A stretch of 64,000 nucleotides of DNA from Asterella californica (Eukaryota > Streptophyta > Marchantiopsida > Marchantiales > Aytoniaceae), in assembly GCA_036924285.1 (NCBI GenBank), contig JAYKYS010000009.1, positions 18,022,001-18,086,000 of the forward strand, written 5' to 3'. Below are positions 20,142 through 31,849 of the stretch, piece by piece. The position numbers and the translations under genes were made by a program. The notes below the pieces were generated by a model. The model saw nothing but the letters and a program-made list of their open reading frames with translations, made no database searches and had not been told where the DNA came from. Positions within the stretch are counted from its first letter, which is position 1. Every line of letters begins with the position of its first letter.

Positions 20142-23100
20142 TGTGAAGCCTTGGTTTTTCATTTTTGTTAATTAATTGCTTAGTTGTAAAGTAAATAAGA
20201 AGAATAGATGATAGAAGATAAACGATATGAGTAGAATAATGTTAATTAGAAGTTTAGGGAAGAATCCCAGTTCTGGAGGAATTTATCGAATCTATGAAGA
20301 CACTGAAAGATGATTTTCTCATAGATGAGTTCCTCGGGCGAAGAGCTTTCTAACGATATGTTGTGCGAGGCAATCGGAGACCGAACGACGAAGTTACAGT
20401 CGACTGAAGAATGACAGTCGTCAAGAGGAAAAAAACCTAACTTCGGCACGTGCAGGAAAGCCTATCGCGGGATATAAGCAAGGTAACAAGTTGTTTACTT
20501 TACTGTTTTACTATTCCCAGAGCGAGCGATAGCAGGGCGCAGAGAGCCGCATTTACCGAACGCCGAAGTACATCAGTTACGGGCGAGGAAGCCAATTCGC
20601 GAGTGATTGGCGAGGAAGCCAATTTGCGAAGAAGTACATCAGTTACGGGCGAGGAAAGGATTGCAGCGAGGAATCCGTTTGTAGCGAAGATCGTTGCAGT
20701 GATCCTAGGGATGCGCGGGATGCAGACGACTAAGGCGCCGAGGCTCCGAGCCTTTGAAGTTAATCGACTAGCTCTTCGCCGCTATGACAAGGACCTCGAG
20801 GAAATGGGGTTATCGTTCCTCTTGCTTCCTTGGTGGGGGATGGTTTCCTCCAAATTGGTGCATGAGTTGAAGATGTGCAAACAACATCCGGCCGATGATC
20901 ACTATGGACGACCCTGTAACTGGACCGAAGCTCACTGGACCAGTGTCTTGGGAATCGACGATGCGGGACGAGAAGGTGATCTTCTTTTTGACACCATAGC
21001 TGCCGCTGCTTCGCCCGAAGCAGTGAAGACCTTCCCGAATCTGTTCAAGGAATTACCTCTAGGGAGGAACGGTTACCGGACAAGCGATTACTGCGATCCG
21101 AAGAAGAGAGAAGTAGCCGATGCGATTATGGCGATCTTCAGGCCACGAAGAACGACATACATGTCGAACTGGCAAATCAACTTCATCGAGCAGCTCTTCG
21201 CCGGACGAAGAGCACATTGGGCGAGGATCATCCACCGACATGTGCTGAAGCTTTGGAACGCGAACGACTTGGCGTACATAGGACCCTTTGTATCGGTGTT
21301 CTATATGGGGATGGGGTTGCTATCTGAGGCACAACAGACGAAGTTAGGTTTTACCGCAATTGCTGAGGATGAAGAATTTCAAGTAGTGCAGACTCCAGCC
21401 CGAGACGCGCAACTTGAGAAGCTCTTCGATGAAATTGAGGCCGAGGAAGCAGCGCCCGAAGCAGCGACCGAAGTAGCGGCTGATACTACACCGAGGCAGG
21501 AGGCATCGACTTCAACACCAGCTGCAGAGAAGACGCCCGAAGCAGTTACTCCGGCCGAAGACGAAGATGTAGTCGAGGTATCTCCTCCGATTCGTAGGAG
21601 TGGAAGGAAGAAACCTCTGGAAGAGACGCCGAGGTCTGTGCAGAAGTCTCGGAAGAAGATGAAGATGACGAAGACGGTTCGGACCGATGATGAAGCAGTT
21701 GAAGAGGCGACCGAGGAAGCCGAGGAAGGGAGTACTCCTCAAATGGAGAAGGACGTTGCCACTACACCGAAGAGCGCTGTTTCTCCATCGACAGTTGGTG
21801 AGATCGAACGATTAGCTTCTTCGGCGGATTACCTCAGGGATGTAGTCGTACCGCTACTGCACAGCTTGGAAGCGAACCGCGGGACCTACGAGGAAGTTGT
21901 CGGTAGGAAGCTGAACCTGGCAGAGTTAGTGCATACGATGCACTTCGGCCGAGGTAACTGGAAGGAAGAGAAGGAGAATCTGAGAGCTGCACTTCGCATG
22001 GCCCAGAAGGAGGCGCAGACGAGGACCGATGAACTGAAGAGTGTGGCATCAGAGAAGGAGGAACTTCTTCGGCAGAAGATTGATCGCGACAACGAGCATG
22101 AGAAGGTTCTGTCTTTGACGAAGAAGGAGTTGGACGAGGTACGACTTCAACGGGATAGGAACCTGGATGTTGTCGCGGAGATGACGTAGGAGATCGAAGA
22201 TCTGAAGCGACGCACAATCAAGGCCGAGGAGCTAAGTGCTCAACTTCGGAGTAGGGTCGAGCCGGTGCTGAAGAACTACTTCGCCGTTGAGCTGGATACC
22301 GAAGAAGTGGGATTTCTTCGCTAGGTTAGAGAGGAGTTCTTAGCTGCAGATGCGGAGGGTACTTCAGCTAGGAACCGGGTAGCTAGGTTAGGACAGCGAG
22401 TAGTTAGAGAGCTTAGGGAGGTTAGAGCAACCGTAGAGTTCTCAGTTTGTGAGATAGGTAGAGAGTTAGCGATAGAAAGCGGTGTCGTTCCTGGTGTCGT
22501 TTCGGACACAGGACCTTCATCCGACGGTCCAGAAGTACGCCCGACTTCTTAGGAAGAAGATCCGTCATCTTCGGGAAAATCTGTATATAAGCGTTGTGTT
22601 GTTCGTATTCAGGACCTCTATGTGTTTTATCATTCTTGAGTTTTCTATTTCCTGAGTTTACGGAGCCATTGAGTGTTTTATCTTCTTCGAAAGATTTACC
22701 TACGAAGTATCGTAGTTTGCTGTGGTAGGAATTAGTCTGGGTGCCGAAGAATTTGCTGTTGACATTTGAAATCAGAGTAGAACGTTTACGGCGAAGACTG
22801 AGAATAGACCAGCATCTGCGGAGTTAGTTTCCTACGAAGACGTTCTTGGGCGAAGTTGAATTCGGAAGAAGTTGTTCTTTGGTGGAACACTTAGGAAGAA
22901 GTTCAATCTAGTTCTTCGGCGGAAGAAGAGTCTTCTTTGCCAGAGTTTTCCGAGAGCAGTAATAGTGAAAGTAACTTAGTGTGAAGATACTTAGCGTTTA
23001 TGGTGTTAGAGGCTACTTAGTAGCACTTCAGCAGTACTTCCTCGTGTGACATTTCCGTCCGTGGCTCTGTTTCTCTGTTGTTTATCTGTTTCTTGAGGTC

Positions 23101-23338
23101 CCTGACCTGTTCAGTACCTGTTATGTTTATTTGTCAGGATTCTCAACTCTGTCTTGTTGGATAGATCTGAGTTTGATCTCTACCGGGACTGATTTCTGCC
23201 CGTGAGAATAAAAGACAACTATAAAGAATCACCTTTGTCACGTGTTTACTACTTTTGGATGATCTTTACTTGCATCTCTGTGGGTTCGATCCTTAAATTA
23301 CTACTTTCGAGCATCTTTTGGTTTTCTTGTGTGTTACA
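20142..23338 (+). repeat. 3' LTR of element B (3197 bp)
   Basis: Same length as the 5' LTR and nearly identical; followed by ATAGA. TATATAA is at 22584 and AATAAA at 23207. Confidence 0.95.
20711..22189 (+). CDS. U3-encoded protein of element B (3' LTR copy)
   Basis: Same protein as at 1556-3034, with a few substitutions (for example Lys to Ala near 21258 and Asp to Gly near 21348). In the full-length RNA this copy lies 3' of pol and is the one carried by the genome, since the 5' U3 is not transcribed. The TAG ending it at 22187 is shared with the 5' copy. The open continuation beyond it has an additional CAG to TAG change at 22321 that the 5' copy lacks. How it would be translated (subgenomic or spliced RNA) is not evident from the sequence. 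Confidence 0.75.
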   Translation: MRGMQTTKAPRLRAFEVNRLALRRYDKDLEEMGLSFLLLPWWGMVSSKLVHELKMCKQHPADDHYGRPCNWTEAHWTSVLGIDDAGREGDLLFDTIAAAASPEAVKTFPNLFKELPLGRNGYRTSDYCDPKKREVADAIMAIFRPRRTTYMSNWQINFIEQLFAGRRAHWARIIHRHVLKLWNANDLAYIGPFVSVFYMGMGLLSEAQQTKLGFTAIAEDEEFQVVQTPARDAQLEKLFDEIEAEEAAPEAATEVAADTTPRQEASTSTPAAEKTPEAVTPAEDEDVVEVSPPIRRSGRKKPLEETPRSVQKSRKKMKMTKTVRTDDEAVEEATEEAEEGSTPQMEKDVATTPKSAVSPSTVGEIERLASSADYLRDVVVPLLHSLEANRGTYEEVVGRKLNLAELVHTMHFGRGNWKEEKENLRAALRMAQKEAQTRTDELKSVASEKEELLRQKIDRDNEHEKVLSLTKKELDEVRLQRDRNLDVVAEMT

Positions 23339-23343
23339 ATAGA
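23339..23343. repeat. Right target-site duplication of element B (ATAGA)
   Basis: Matches 982-986. Confidence 0.93.
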
Positions 23344-25397
23344 CGTCTTCGTGCGGATTCTTGACAATGACAAAAGATCCCGCAAACTTCGATGAAAACT
23401 TCGCCGATATTTCCTTCGGAAGTGTGTGAAGTTTTTCGCACTTAACCATACTTCTTCGCCCACTTGAAACTTCACTTGCCGCCGATGTTTGTTTACCTGC
23501 TTCGTGTATCGTTGCTGTGCCTTCTTGAGGTTCTTCTTAACTTGCTCCTCGCGCCGCTGCATTGCCGCCACCAACTCTTCATCTGATGTTTGCCGTGTTC
23601 TTGGTCGTGCCGATGTAGAACTCCCTGCAAGAGTCAAGTCAAGAGGCCCTTCTGGCTCACCCCGTAAGCCAGCAAGAAAGACGATTCGCCGGTTGCTGAA
23701 TGCTTCGTGAAATTGTAGCAATACTCCGCAAGACTGAGCCACTCCGCCCAATCAGTTTGATCCTCGCTGACATAATTCCTCAAGTATTGATTCAGAACTG
23801 AGTTAACTTGTTCTGTTTGCCCATCTTTTTCCGGATGAAAGGCGGTATTAAATTTTACTTAGTCCCCTATTTTTGGAACAAGTGTTTCCAAAAGGCACTT
23901 GTGAACTTAGAGTCTCGGTCTGAAATAATACTCCGGGGTAATCCATGTGAACGCCACCAAGTATCTAGGAACAACCGAGAAGTCGTGAACGCTATTGCAG
24001 TATCCAAGGTCGGAGCAAACTTCGCTAGTTTGCTAAACCGATCAACTATCACAAAAATCGCGTTGTATCCATTCGAGTCAGGCAGAGAAGTAATGAAGTC
24101 CATGCTAATGCTTTCCCAAGGTCTGGCTGGAATCGGCAAAGGATGAAGCAACCCTTGTTTCTTCTCATAAGAAACGCGGTTAGCTTGACAGGTTACACAT
24201 GTTTTCACAAAGTGGACAACGTCGTCTTTCATGTGAGGCCAATAAAACTTTTTAGCGATTACTGCTAAAGTGGACTTTTCTCCTTTATGGCCTGATAAGG
24301 ACACATCGTGAGATTCTTTTAACAACTTGGTCCTAAGTTTTCCTTGTCCCACATAAACCTGACTTTGTTTGAACATGAGTAAACCATGTCTTAGCTGCAT
24401 GTTCTGCAACTTCACCCCTCGCTTGAGTTGTTCCAAGTATTCCTTCGCTTGGTCATCGCCCATGTAACCTTCACGTATTCGCCTCTCCAAGTCTGACTCC
24501 TTAGGATACATAGCTCGCAAAATCTGTGTTGACGATGGAAGATATTCCTCCTTGCGACTCAAGGCGTCAGGAACCACATTGTCCTTTCCCGCTTTGTGGA
24601 TTAATTCCACGTTCATGAGCGTCAAGGTATCATGCCACCGTAGTTGCTTTGGCATCACCCGATCTTGTGTTTCAAAGTACTTGAGCGAAATATTATCAGT
24701 ATACACTTGGGTTTTGTGAAGTCCCAAGTAATGCCGCCATTTCCTCAAGCAATGAACCACCGTGAACAGTTCCTTCTCGTGAGTCGGTCAATGACTCTCC
24801 GTCTCAGATAACTTCTTGCTTTCGTATGCTACAGGTTTTCCATCCTGCACCAACACTCCGCCAATCGCATAGTCGCTCGCGTCCATGTGCACCTCGAATG
24901 GTTTGTCGAACTCCGGCAGCTTCAAAACTGGCGTCTTTGACAAAATAGCTTTGATCGTCTGAAACGCATCATCCACCTCCTTGGTCCAACTTACCTGTGC
25001 GGCTTTGCCCGTCCAGTCCGTCAGCGGCTTCGCAATCTTTGAAAACCCCTTCACATACTTGCGGTAGAACTACGCCAATCCTAAGAATCACCGCATCCCC
25101 TTCACTGTAGTCGGAGGCTCCCAAGTCACAATCGCATCCACCTTCTGCATATCCGATCCGACTCCTTCTGCACTAATGACATGTCCCAAGAAGTTAATGC
25201 GCTCCAAACCAAACTCACTCTTGTCAATGTTGGCAAACAGCTTATGCTCCCGCAGCTTCGTCAACACCACTCTTAGCTGCTCCACGTGCGACTCCAAGGT
25301 TTTGGAGTAGATCAAGATGTCGTCGATGTATACGATGACAAACTCATCCATCTCCTCGCGAAAAATTGTGTTCATCAATGTAGTAAACGTCGAAGTC

Positions 25398-25430
25398 ATG
25401 TCATTCACCATTCGTGGTGGTGAATGACAT
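25398..25430. repeat. Perfect fold-back hairpin inside the element C RT
   Basis: Thirteen-base arms (25398-25410 and 25418-25430) flank a 7-base loop. A second inverted pair, ATTCGTGGTG at 25410 and CACCACGAAT at 25431, overlaps it. It sits where the conserved FGLTNAP codons should be, so it is a local templated inversion replacing coding sequence. Confidence 0.85.
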
Positions 25431-26397
25431 CACCACGAATTCAAACGATCCGTATCTGGTTCGACAAGCGGTCTTCTCAACATCGGGGTCAGCTATCCGG
25501 ATCTGGTAATATCCTGACTTCAAGTGTATTCTGCTGAAGTACTTCGCACCCGCTAACCTATCAAAGAGGTCATCTATCCTTAGCAAGGGATAGTTATTCT
25601 TCACCGTCACCTTATTGAGTGCACGATAATCTACGCAGAGTCGTAACTTCCCATCCTTCTTCTTTGCAAAAAGAACTGGGGCTCCATAAGGTGACTTGCT
25701 GGTTCGAATATATCCCCGCGCTAATAGCTCACCGAATTGTCTTTTCAACTCGAGGAGTTCCACCTGATTGAGTCGGTAAGGGGCTCTGGAAGGTGGTTCC
25801 GATCCTGGCAAGACTTCGATCTTGCGATCCACCACCCGCCTTGGAGGTAACTCAGCAGGTAACTCATCCGTCAAGACATCCTCAAACTCCTTAATCACTT
25901 CGCGAAGCACCTTCGGAAGTTTAGTCGCGTCGCCTGATGTTTCCTCTTGTCCGTCACCCGCCATCAAATCTGCAACCCGCATCAAACACATGACCCCGTC
26001 GTTGAAGTCCATCTGTTTGCCCTTGATCAAATTCACCGCAAAGTCGTCAATTTTCCGCGTCTTCCGAATCAGCCTCACTCCTAGCTTCCGCCCTTTAACT
26101 CTGACGTTTAACCTTAAAGGTTTCCGCCTAAGTTCCACTTCAAACCTGTCCAAGAAAGTGTTCCCCAAAACCGCATGGATATCATCCATCTCACACACCG
26201 TGAAGTTCTCTGTGAACTCCAACTTCCCACACACAAATCGTACGTCCAAGGCCACTTCAGAAGTTTGGTACGTCTTGTCCTTGGCAAAGCGCACCTGAAT
26301 AGGCTTGTCTGCCTTGGAGGTAGACAAGCCCAACTTCTTCACCAACTTTGGACTTATGAAGGAGTGAGTCGCTCCTGTGTCCACAAGAAAAGTAACA

Positions 26398-27594
26398 TCA
26401 CGGTTGTAGAAACATCAATCCCGACGTCTTCTTCGTGGTTCGCAAGGTCATAGTCATTTGGTCCTCCAACAAGTCATTGTCAACAAATGCATTCATGCTA
26501 CAGTTACTAACCTTAGGTTTCGTACACCCCTTAGCAATATGGCTCGCCTCGCCACAGTTGTAGCAAGTAAACTTAGCGCCATTGTCCTTCTGAGGTGTTT
26601 GCCCCTTAGGTTTCACTCCTGTTTGCTGCCGCTTTGCTGCCGGGGCAGAAGAATCCTTCTGATCCTTCTCACCCCCATCCCACTGTCGCTTGAAGCCCTT
26701 GTTCTTCTTCTGGAACTTGTCCGTGCTGCGAGGTTCAAAAGGTTTCTGTTGCTGGACTTCATCGTCCCCAATTCGCTCCGCTAGCTTCAAAAGTTCGGCA
26801 CTTGTCGCAGGTAGCTCCAGCATCCGGAAGAGGGCCTTCTCCGAGCTAGACTTGAGTCCCCCAATGAATATACATATCTTGATCTCCTCAGTCCACTTGG
26901 AGAACGAATCCAGCTTGGCGCTGAACTCGCGCACATAAGCACTTAAGGTCCATGTCTGTTTCAGCCTAACTAGCTCGACACCGTCTCGAATCCTTTGATA
27001 TTCCGGAATGAATTGTCCCGCGAGCAACACCTTGAACTCTTTCCAACCAAGCGCCGAGATGGTCAAGGTATGCTCATCCCTGTATGCAGTCCACCAGAGA
27101 AGTGCATGATCCTTCAGGAACGTAACCGCCGCTCTCACTTTGTCTGACTCTTAAGCCTGATGCGCTTCAAAGTATAGGTCCAACTCAGTTAAGAAATCCT
27201 TAACCTTGCGAGCCCGTCCTATACCCGTAAACGGAGTCGGCAAATTTGTCTTACAAAGCTTCCTGGTAGACGAGGAACTCCCTTGGCCTGCCTCAAGCTC
27301 GGCGATACGTTTATCCTTGGAAACCATACTCTCCTGCATGGTCTTCATCATCTTGATGAGTTCCGCATACAGGGCTCCTTGACTTCCCGTGCCTGAGTCG
27401 GTGGGCACCGTTGGCAAGACTCCATCTTGCTGCAGCGGTGCCGCAGCTGGTACTGGGCTTCCTTGATGTTGGGGCGAAGGTTGTCGGTTATCGTCCCCTG
27501 ACTGTGCCTTGGGGCTAGCTCGAGTCGATTTGTTCCCGTTAGCCGCTCCTCGTTTCTTGGTCTTCCTCCTGGAACTCTGTCCGTCGTAGACCAT
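26398..27594 (-). pseudogene. Element C gag
   Basis: The ATG is at 27594-27592 (MVYDGQSSRRK). A basic, Pro/Gln-rich start and a short coiled coil (KRIAELEAGQ) are followed by the gag domain (FLTELDLYFEAHQA, a TAA stop near 27151, then in the same frame VTFLKDHALLWW and WKEFKVLLAGQF), and a CCHC knuckle (CYNCGEASHIAKGC). It ends out of frame with the protease at 26398, so a frame change separates gag from protease; I cannot tell whether this was programmed or is decay. Confidence 0.85.
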
Positions 27595-27701
27595 CGCTCC
27601 AAGTGTTCACCTAGAAACGCTGATCCACTTCGTGTCTTGCGTCCCTCCTCAAGCGTCCAGCCTTCAGCCGCTACCTCAAGTTCTCGCTCACCGAAGCGTC
27701 G

Positions 27702-27713
27702 GCTCTGATACCA
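27702..27713 (-). other. Primer binding site of element C (tRNA-iMet)
   Basis: On the minus strand TGGTATCAGAGC, 108 bases upstream of the gag ATG and at the inner edge of the 5' LTR. Confidence 0.9.
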
Positions 27714-28843
27714 CTTTTCGCGCACCTACCGCCTTCTTGCGCCAGCGGAAGCTCTAGCTCAGTAGGTCACAAAATTTACACCGCTAACCTGCAAACACAA
27801 TCACAAGTTAGCGTCCATGCACCACTTACCTTAGTTCTGTTTGGTCCAGATCGGAGCCGAACCGTCTCCCTATTCATCAAGCTCAGCAGTTCCTAAGTCC
27901 CGACCTAGACTCGCCTAGGTCGGTTCCAAACATGAGCAAGTCACAATATGACTTGGAGCGGACTTCCCATAAAGTCCAAGGTCCTAAACGGTGCCTCCAG
28001 CACACCTAGCGGTCCAACCGCCCGTGATGTCCGTCTGGGTCTAGGCTCCCGAACGGTGGTCTAACCCGCCGACTCGTTCCTTAGTCTTGCCCCAGCCCTT
28101 ACATCGTTCCTAAGTCCAGACATCCAAGTCTGGATCGGAACGTGCCTTGGAACCGGCCCAGCCATCACCTCATAGCCCCAGAGTCCGTCCGCCGAATTCT
28201 GGGGTCGGGTGACTCGTCCTGGCCCACCCAGGCATCGAGCCCCCCTCATATATACTTCTGGGGATCGGCGGCCTCGTCCTCCTCTTTGGTCCTTGAAAAT
28301 TATACCACAACCCGATTGTGGTTCGGCCATAACTTCCAGCTCGGAGGTCAGATCGAGGAGTGTTATATATCACTGGAAAGCTCTCGACGAGACCTTTCCA
28401 ATGATACCTCACTCGCCTCGAGATCTTATGTGGAGCTTCGTCCACGACCTAAAACGTCCCTGGAGCTCCAACACTTAGTCGTTTTTTCGGAAACTTGTGG
28501 TCCAGACTTAGGGTCGAACCATGTGGTTCGTCTGCGTCTCAGATCCACGTCTCGGTCCCACGTCTCAGACCCACGTCTCAGATCTATGTCTGAGACTCAT
28601 GTTTCAACTCATTCCCAGACTTGCCCCCTTAAGTCAGCGTTCGTCTGGGGCCCTCTTGGGGTAGGCCCTTATGTCCTAACCCAAGGTTCCAACCTTGGTT
28701 CAGAGAACCACTTAGGGTTCATCTGATCCCGACTTCCCGGCCAAGCCGTTAAGTCTTACTCGCAACGTTCACAACCTAGCGCAAGTCCGCTAGGGTTCTG
28801 TTGTTCGCGTCTGCGCCCGATCTTGAGAATGAGGGGCGCGACA
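27714..28843 (-). repeat. 5' LTR of element C (about 1.1 kb)
   Basis: Read leftward it starts TGTCGCGCCCC at 28843, a form common in plant chromoviruses, and ends near GGTGCGCGA beside the primer site; TCGCGC and GCGCGA form a short terminal inversion. A TATATA box on the minus strand lies at 28248-28254. The inner edge is uncertain by a few bases because no clear CA is seen. Confidence 0.7.
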
Positions 28844-30032
28844 GCATGCTCGTACCAATAGTGATTCGAAGATGTAGATAAAGGTAGTGGACAGTTTAAG
28901 AGCAGGGAACGGCATCCTCGTGCAGTCTTGTTGACTAGACTGGTGTGTCGAGGAGTAGATGCAGGAAGTAGAGGGAGTGAGCTTTCCGATGCCAATGTGA
29001 CTTCTTCTCGGGGAATAGATTGTTGATTTGAGTGCAGAAGCTTAATCCATGTCTTCTGGATGGTGGGTTCCTTGAATTCGCTCCCGATTGTGCATGGGAA
29101 GTGTTCTTCTCGAGTGACGGTGACTGTCAGCAGTTGTGGAAGTGTAGCTTGGCTCGTTCAGTAGAACACTTGGGATCTACGTACGGACGGTCTTAGGGGT
29201 AAGGGATCTCAGAAGACAGAGTAGTCGGAGCAGCGAAGAGAAGAAGAAAGAAGCCCGCAACAGAAGACGACATCCTCGAGTAGAAGACGGTGCAACTGTA
29301 CACATGTTTGTTGTCTTCCTCCCCAAACTATTACAAGCAGGGATGGCTTGTTAGTCAGGATCCGGACTAGAAGCCTGTCGGAATCTTAATTTCTCCTTTT
29401 CATCTTGTTTTCTCTTGTTTTGACTTTACCTTGTTCCCCATCTTCTCTCTTCTTCCCCATCTTCCTACCTTCTTCTAGTGAGCTTCCGAGATTTCTATTG
29501 AGCTTCCGTGAAGGTGAATGTCGTTGTAGTGCTGCAGGAAGACTATTTCCGTAAGCAGGAGCCTGGGAAGACTACAGGGGGCATACACCCTGTGATTGAT
29601 CCAACCCGTTGTAATGTGAGTGGAAGAGTAAGGTGTAACAACCGTTGCTAGTCGACTTCTGCGAAGCAGTACCATCTTCGGGAGGTGTGAGAAGACGAGC
29701 TGAACCCCCAGAAGACGAGAATCGCTTCGGGAAGACGGTATCGAGAAGACCAGAAGAAGCAACCTGGAAGCAAGAAGACCGTCTTCCCGATATTCTCTGT
29801 GAATAGTTGTGTGATATTTTAGTTAGTAGTTGTTTGTTTAGTTCCAGAGCACCTTTTGGAGTGTTTGGAAGACGCATGGTTTTGTGAGAAGACGGGATTT
29901 CCAGGCAAAACCCATGTGTTTGTGTGTTTGAACAGATCTTAGAACTCAGAGCTGCGTTACTTGTGCAAATCCTCTGTGGGAACGATATCTTGTATACTAA
30001 ATGGGCAAAAGGAGTAATCATGCGTCACTACA
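28844..30032 (+). repeat. E0: 3' portion of a family E LTR
   Basis: It aligns along its length with 50171-51339 (E1) and, in reverse, with about 59163-59970 (E3). It ends CACTACA at 30032. Element I integrase sequence resumes at 30033, so E0 is inserted in I. Its left part was displaced by element C and lies outside the window. Dense in GAAGAC/GTCTTC words. No coding frame is supported here. Confidence 0.85.
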
Positions 30033-31849
30033 AAAGTTGGAGAGATTCTCATGAGCCAAACCAAATATCGCATACCCCATAACCCCATAGGCATTACCAC
30101 CAAGTCGAGAACCCACTAGAAGTAAATGCAAGATGGATAAGTTGGCACGAGACCGTCCATATACGGCATCTTTGAGTAGAACCCGACATTGCAAGCAGGA
30201 ATTGATGTAGTTCACCACATCTTGATACAGATCTTTCCACCAATACCTTTCCTTCAACTTGTCGTATGTAGCCCAAATCCCTCGATGTCCGACCCACAAG
30301 GTATCATGGAACTCCTTCATTAGTTGTTGCTTAGTCTGTAGATCGTCCACTATTCGTATAAATATCCCATCTCTCCTCTGCGACCGTCTCCAAAGATACC
30401 CATCACGTAGAAGATAATTGTAAGCTTGTTTTCTTATCTGTGTAAAGCTCCTCTCTAAACATCAACGGCTTCGAGTTTATAACTTGTCGACCAACCTAAC
30501 ACCGAGCATCCTTTCTCTCTTCTTCCTCAGCTTCAGAAAACATGACATCTTCATCTACAAGTCGAGCCCTTGACAACATATCTGCAACCACATTCTCCTT
30601 CTCTTTTATATGCTTCAGCTCTGGATTCAAGCTTCTAATATAAGCAATCCAACGAAACATCACTATGTCCGACGTGTTACAGTTGGATATCATGCCTAGT
30701 AGAGGTAGACAATCTGTCCCTAAGACTACATGAGCAGCAATCAGAAACTCACGGTCTGTCTTCATCGTTGTCATCACTCCTCACAACTCATGCTTCACCT
30801 AAGGATAATCTCGTTGCCTGTCTGTCAAGATCCTAGCTCCAAACCTAGAGGTAAACCGCATACCATCCGTATCATCTTGACCTATCGCCCAGTCAATCGT
30901 CTTTGGACTAGTATCTACTGTGACAATGACAAGTCTTCGACACCGTAGTCTACTCTTCTCAACACATGTGGAGACTTCAGGGCCTCCTTCAGTCTATTCA
31001 TACCTTCTCGATGGACCGGGGTCCATACAAACCTCTTACTCTTCCTCAATAATGCATTACAAAGGCTCCGCAACATGAGCATAGTGAGGAATGGATAGAC
31101 GGCAAAATACACAACTCCTAGAAAGCATCGAACCTCCGTGATATTCTTGCAGTCTGCCATCCTAGCTATAGCATCAACCTTCTCCGAGTTTGGTCGCCTT
31201 CCAAAAGCACCACACAGATGTCTAACCACTAAAATCTCAGACATACCAAACTTGGACTTAGCTCCTGACAGGGTGAGATGTACCTCCTCCAGGCGAGTTA
31301 AGATATGTTCTACATTCCTGATATGATCTGCAACCTCCTACATCCGTTCGCAAGTATTGCTTCATCATTGTCTTCAACCGCACAACCTTTTATAGGAATA
31401 TCATCTAGAAATGGAATGATAACATCAGGCATAAATTCTCGTAGTACCTTATGCATCGCATCCTGCATATGAGCCACCGAGTTCGTCACTCCTTGTGAAA
31501 GAGTTCCTCGTGCCTTAGGCAACAAGGCACGAGGAACTGGAATCGGTTTCAGGTCCCAAGGCACATGAGGGATTGTGAATATAACCATAGACGCTATAAC
31601 TTTTGGGTCCACACAATCTATCTCTTCTACTGAAAAGGAAAATGCTTTACCATGATTTCTTATCATCTACTCAAACACTGTCTTCTCAACCTCAGTCAAG
31701 AAATCACCCCCTCCTATCTGGAGCTCCTTCAACGTCTCCTCAGTAAACTGATGCCTTACTCGGCTATGATCACGCAATATGAGTTCAGTGCTTACTAACT
31801 GTACTTGCTGTTGGGAGTTAGCATGTAGTTGAGTTGCTACCGATCTCAC
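30033..31849 (-). pseudogene. Element I RT-RNaseH-integrase remnants
   Basis: RT fragments at 31849-30915 include VIFTIPHVPWDLKPIPVP, the active site PFLDDIPIKGC near 31410, and IVRHLCG-like thumb sequence (VVRHLCGAFGR). Compared with G, about 340 bases of the RT palm are deleted, and a hairpin sits at the join (31503-31537). RNaseH (30777-30496) keeps LIAAHVVLGTDCLPLLG and VVADMLSRA. The integrase N-terminus (30350-30033) keeps WVGHRGIWATYDKLKERYWW, an HHCC module in which the final Cys region is changed. Frames change between all parts. Non-functional. Confidence 0.82.
31503..31537. repeat. Perfect fold-back hairpin at the RT deletion in element I
   Basis: Arms GTTCCTCGTGCCTT at 31503-31516 and its reverse complement at 31524-31537, with a 7-base loop, exactly where about 340 bases of RT are missing relative to G. 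Confidence 0.85.

Larger units (their letters stand above)
987..23338 (+). mobile_element. Element B: full-length Athila/Tat-like Ty3 LTR retrotransposon, 22.35 kb including a nested block
   Basis: Two 3197-bp LTRs (TG...CA), a 5-bp target duplication ATAGA, a tRNA-Asp primer site, gag-protease, RT-RNaseH-integrase and a polypurine tract are all present in order. By eye I count about 13 substitutions between the LTRs (roughly 0.4 percent), so insertion is recent. Removing the 9.6-kb foreign block at 4220-13848 leaves about 12.7 kb. The tRNA-Asp primer site and the FIDDF reverse transcriptase motif fit the Athila/Tat branch. Each LTR also carries a long protein frame. The coding part looks competent apart from one UAG between protease and RT that may be read through. 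Confidence 0.93.
23339..26384 (-). pseudogene. Element C pol (protease, RT, RNaseH, integrase), broken
   Basis: The protease starts at 26384 with [12 protein letters not shown] follows ([23 protein letters not shown] near 25325) but its FGLTNAP region is replaced by a fold-back hairpin at 25398-25430. RNaseH (VHMDASDYAIGGV) ends in a stop near 24788. Integrase runs from about 24500 with an HHCC module (CVTCQANR) and a DDE core (MDFITSLPD, IISDRDSKF). Further stops and shifts lie around 23720-23870, and the frame reaches the B insertion at 23339. At least four lesions are visible. The missing integrase tail and chromodomain are at 667-986. Confidence 0.88.
23339..28843 (-). mobile_element. Element C: decayed chromovirus, right-hand part (5' LTR, gag, most of pol)
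   Basis: It reads leftward: 5' LTR 28843-27714, iMet primer site, gag, protease, RT, RNaseH and integrase up to the B insertion at 23339, then on at 986. The 5' LTR edge at 28843 is confirmed because family E sequence, known from two other copies, resumes exactly at 28844. Many stops and shifts make it clearly older than B. Confidence 0.88.
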
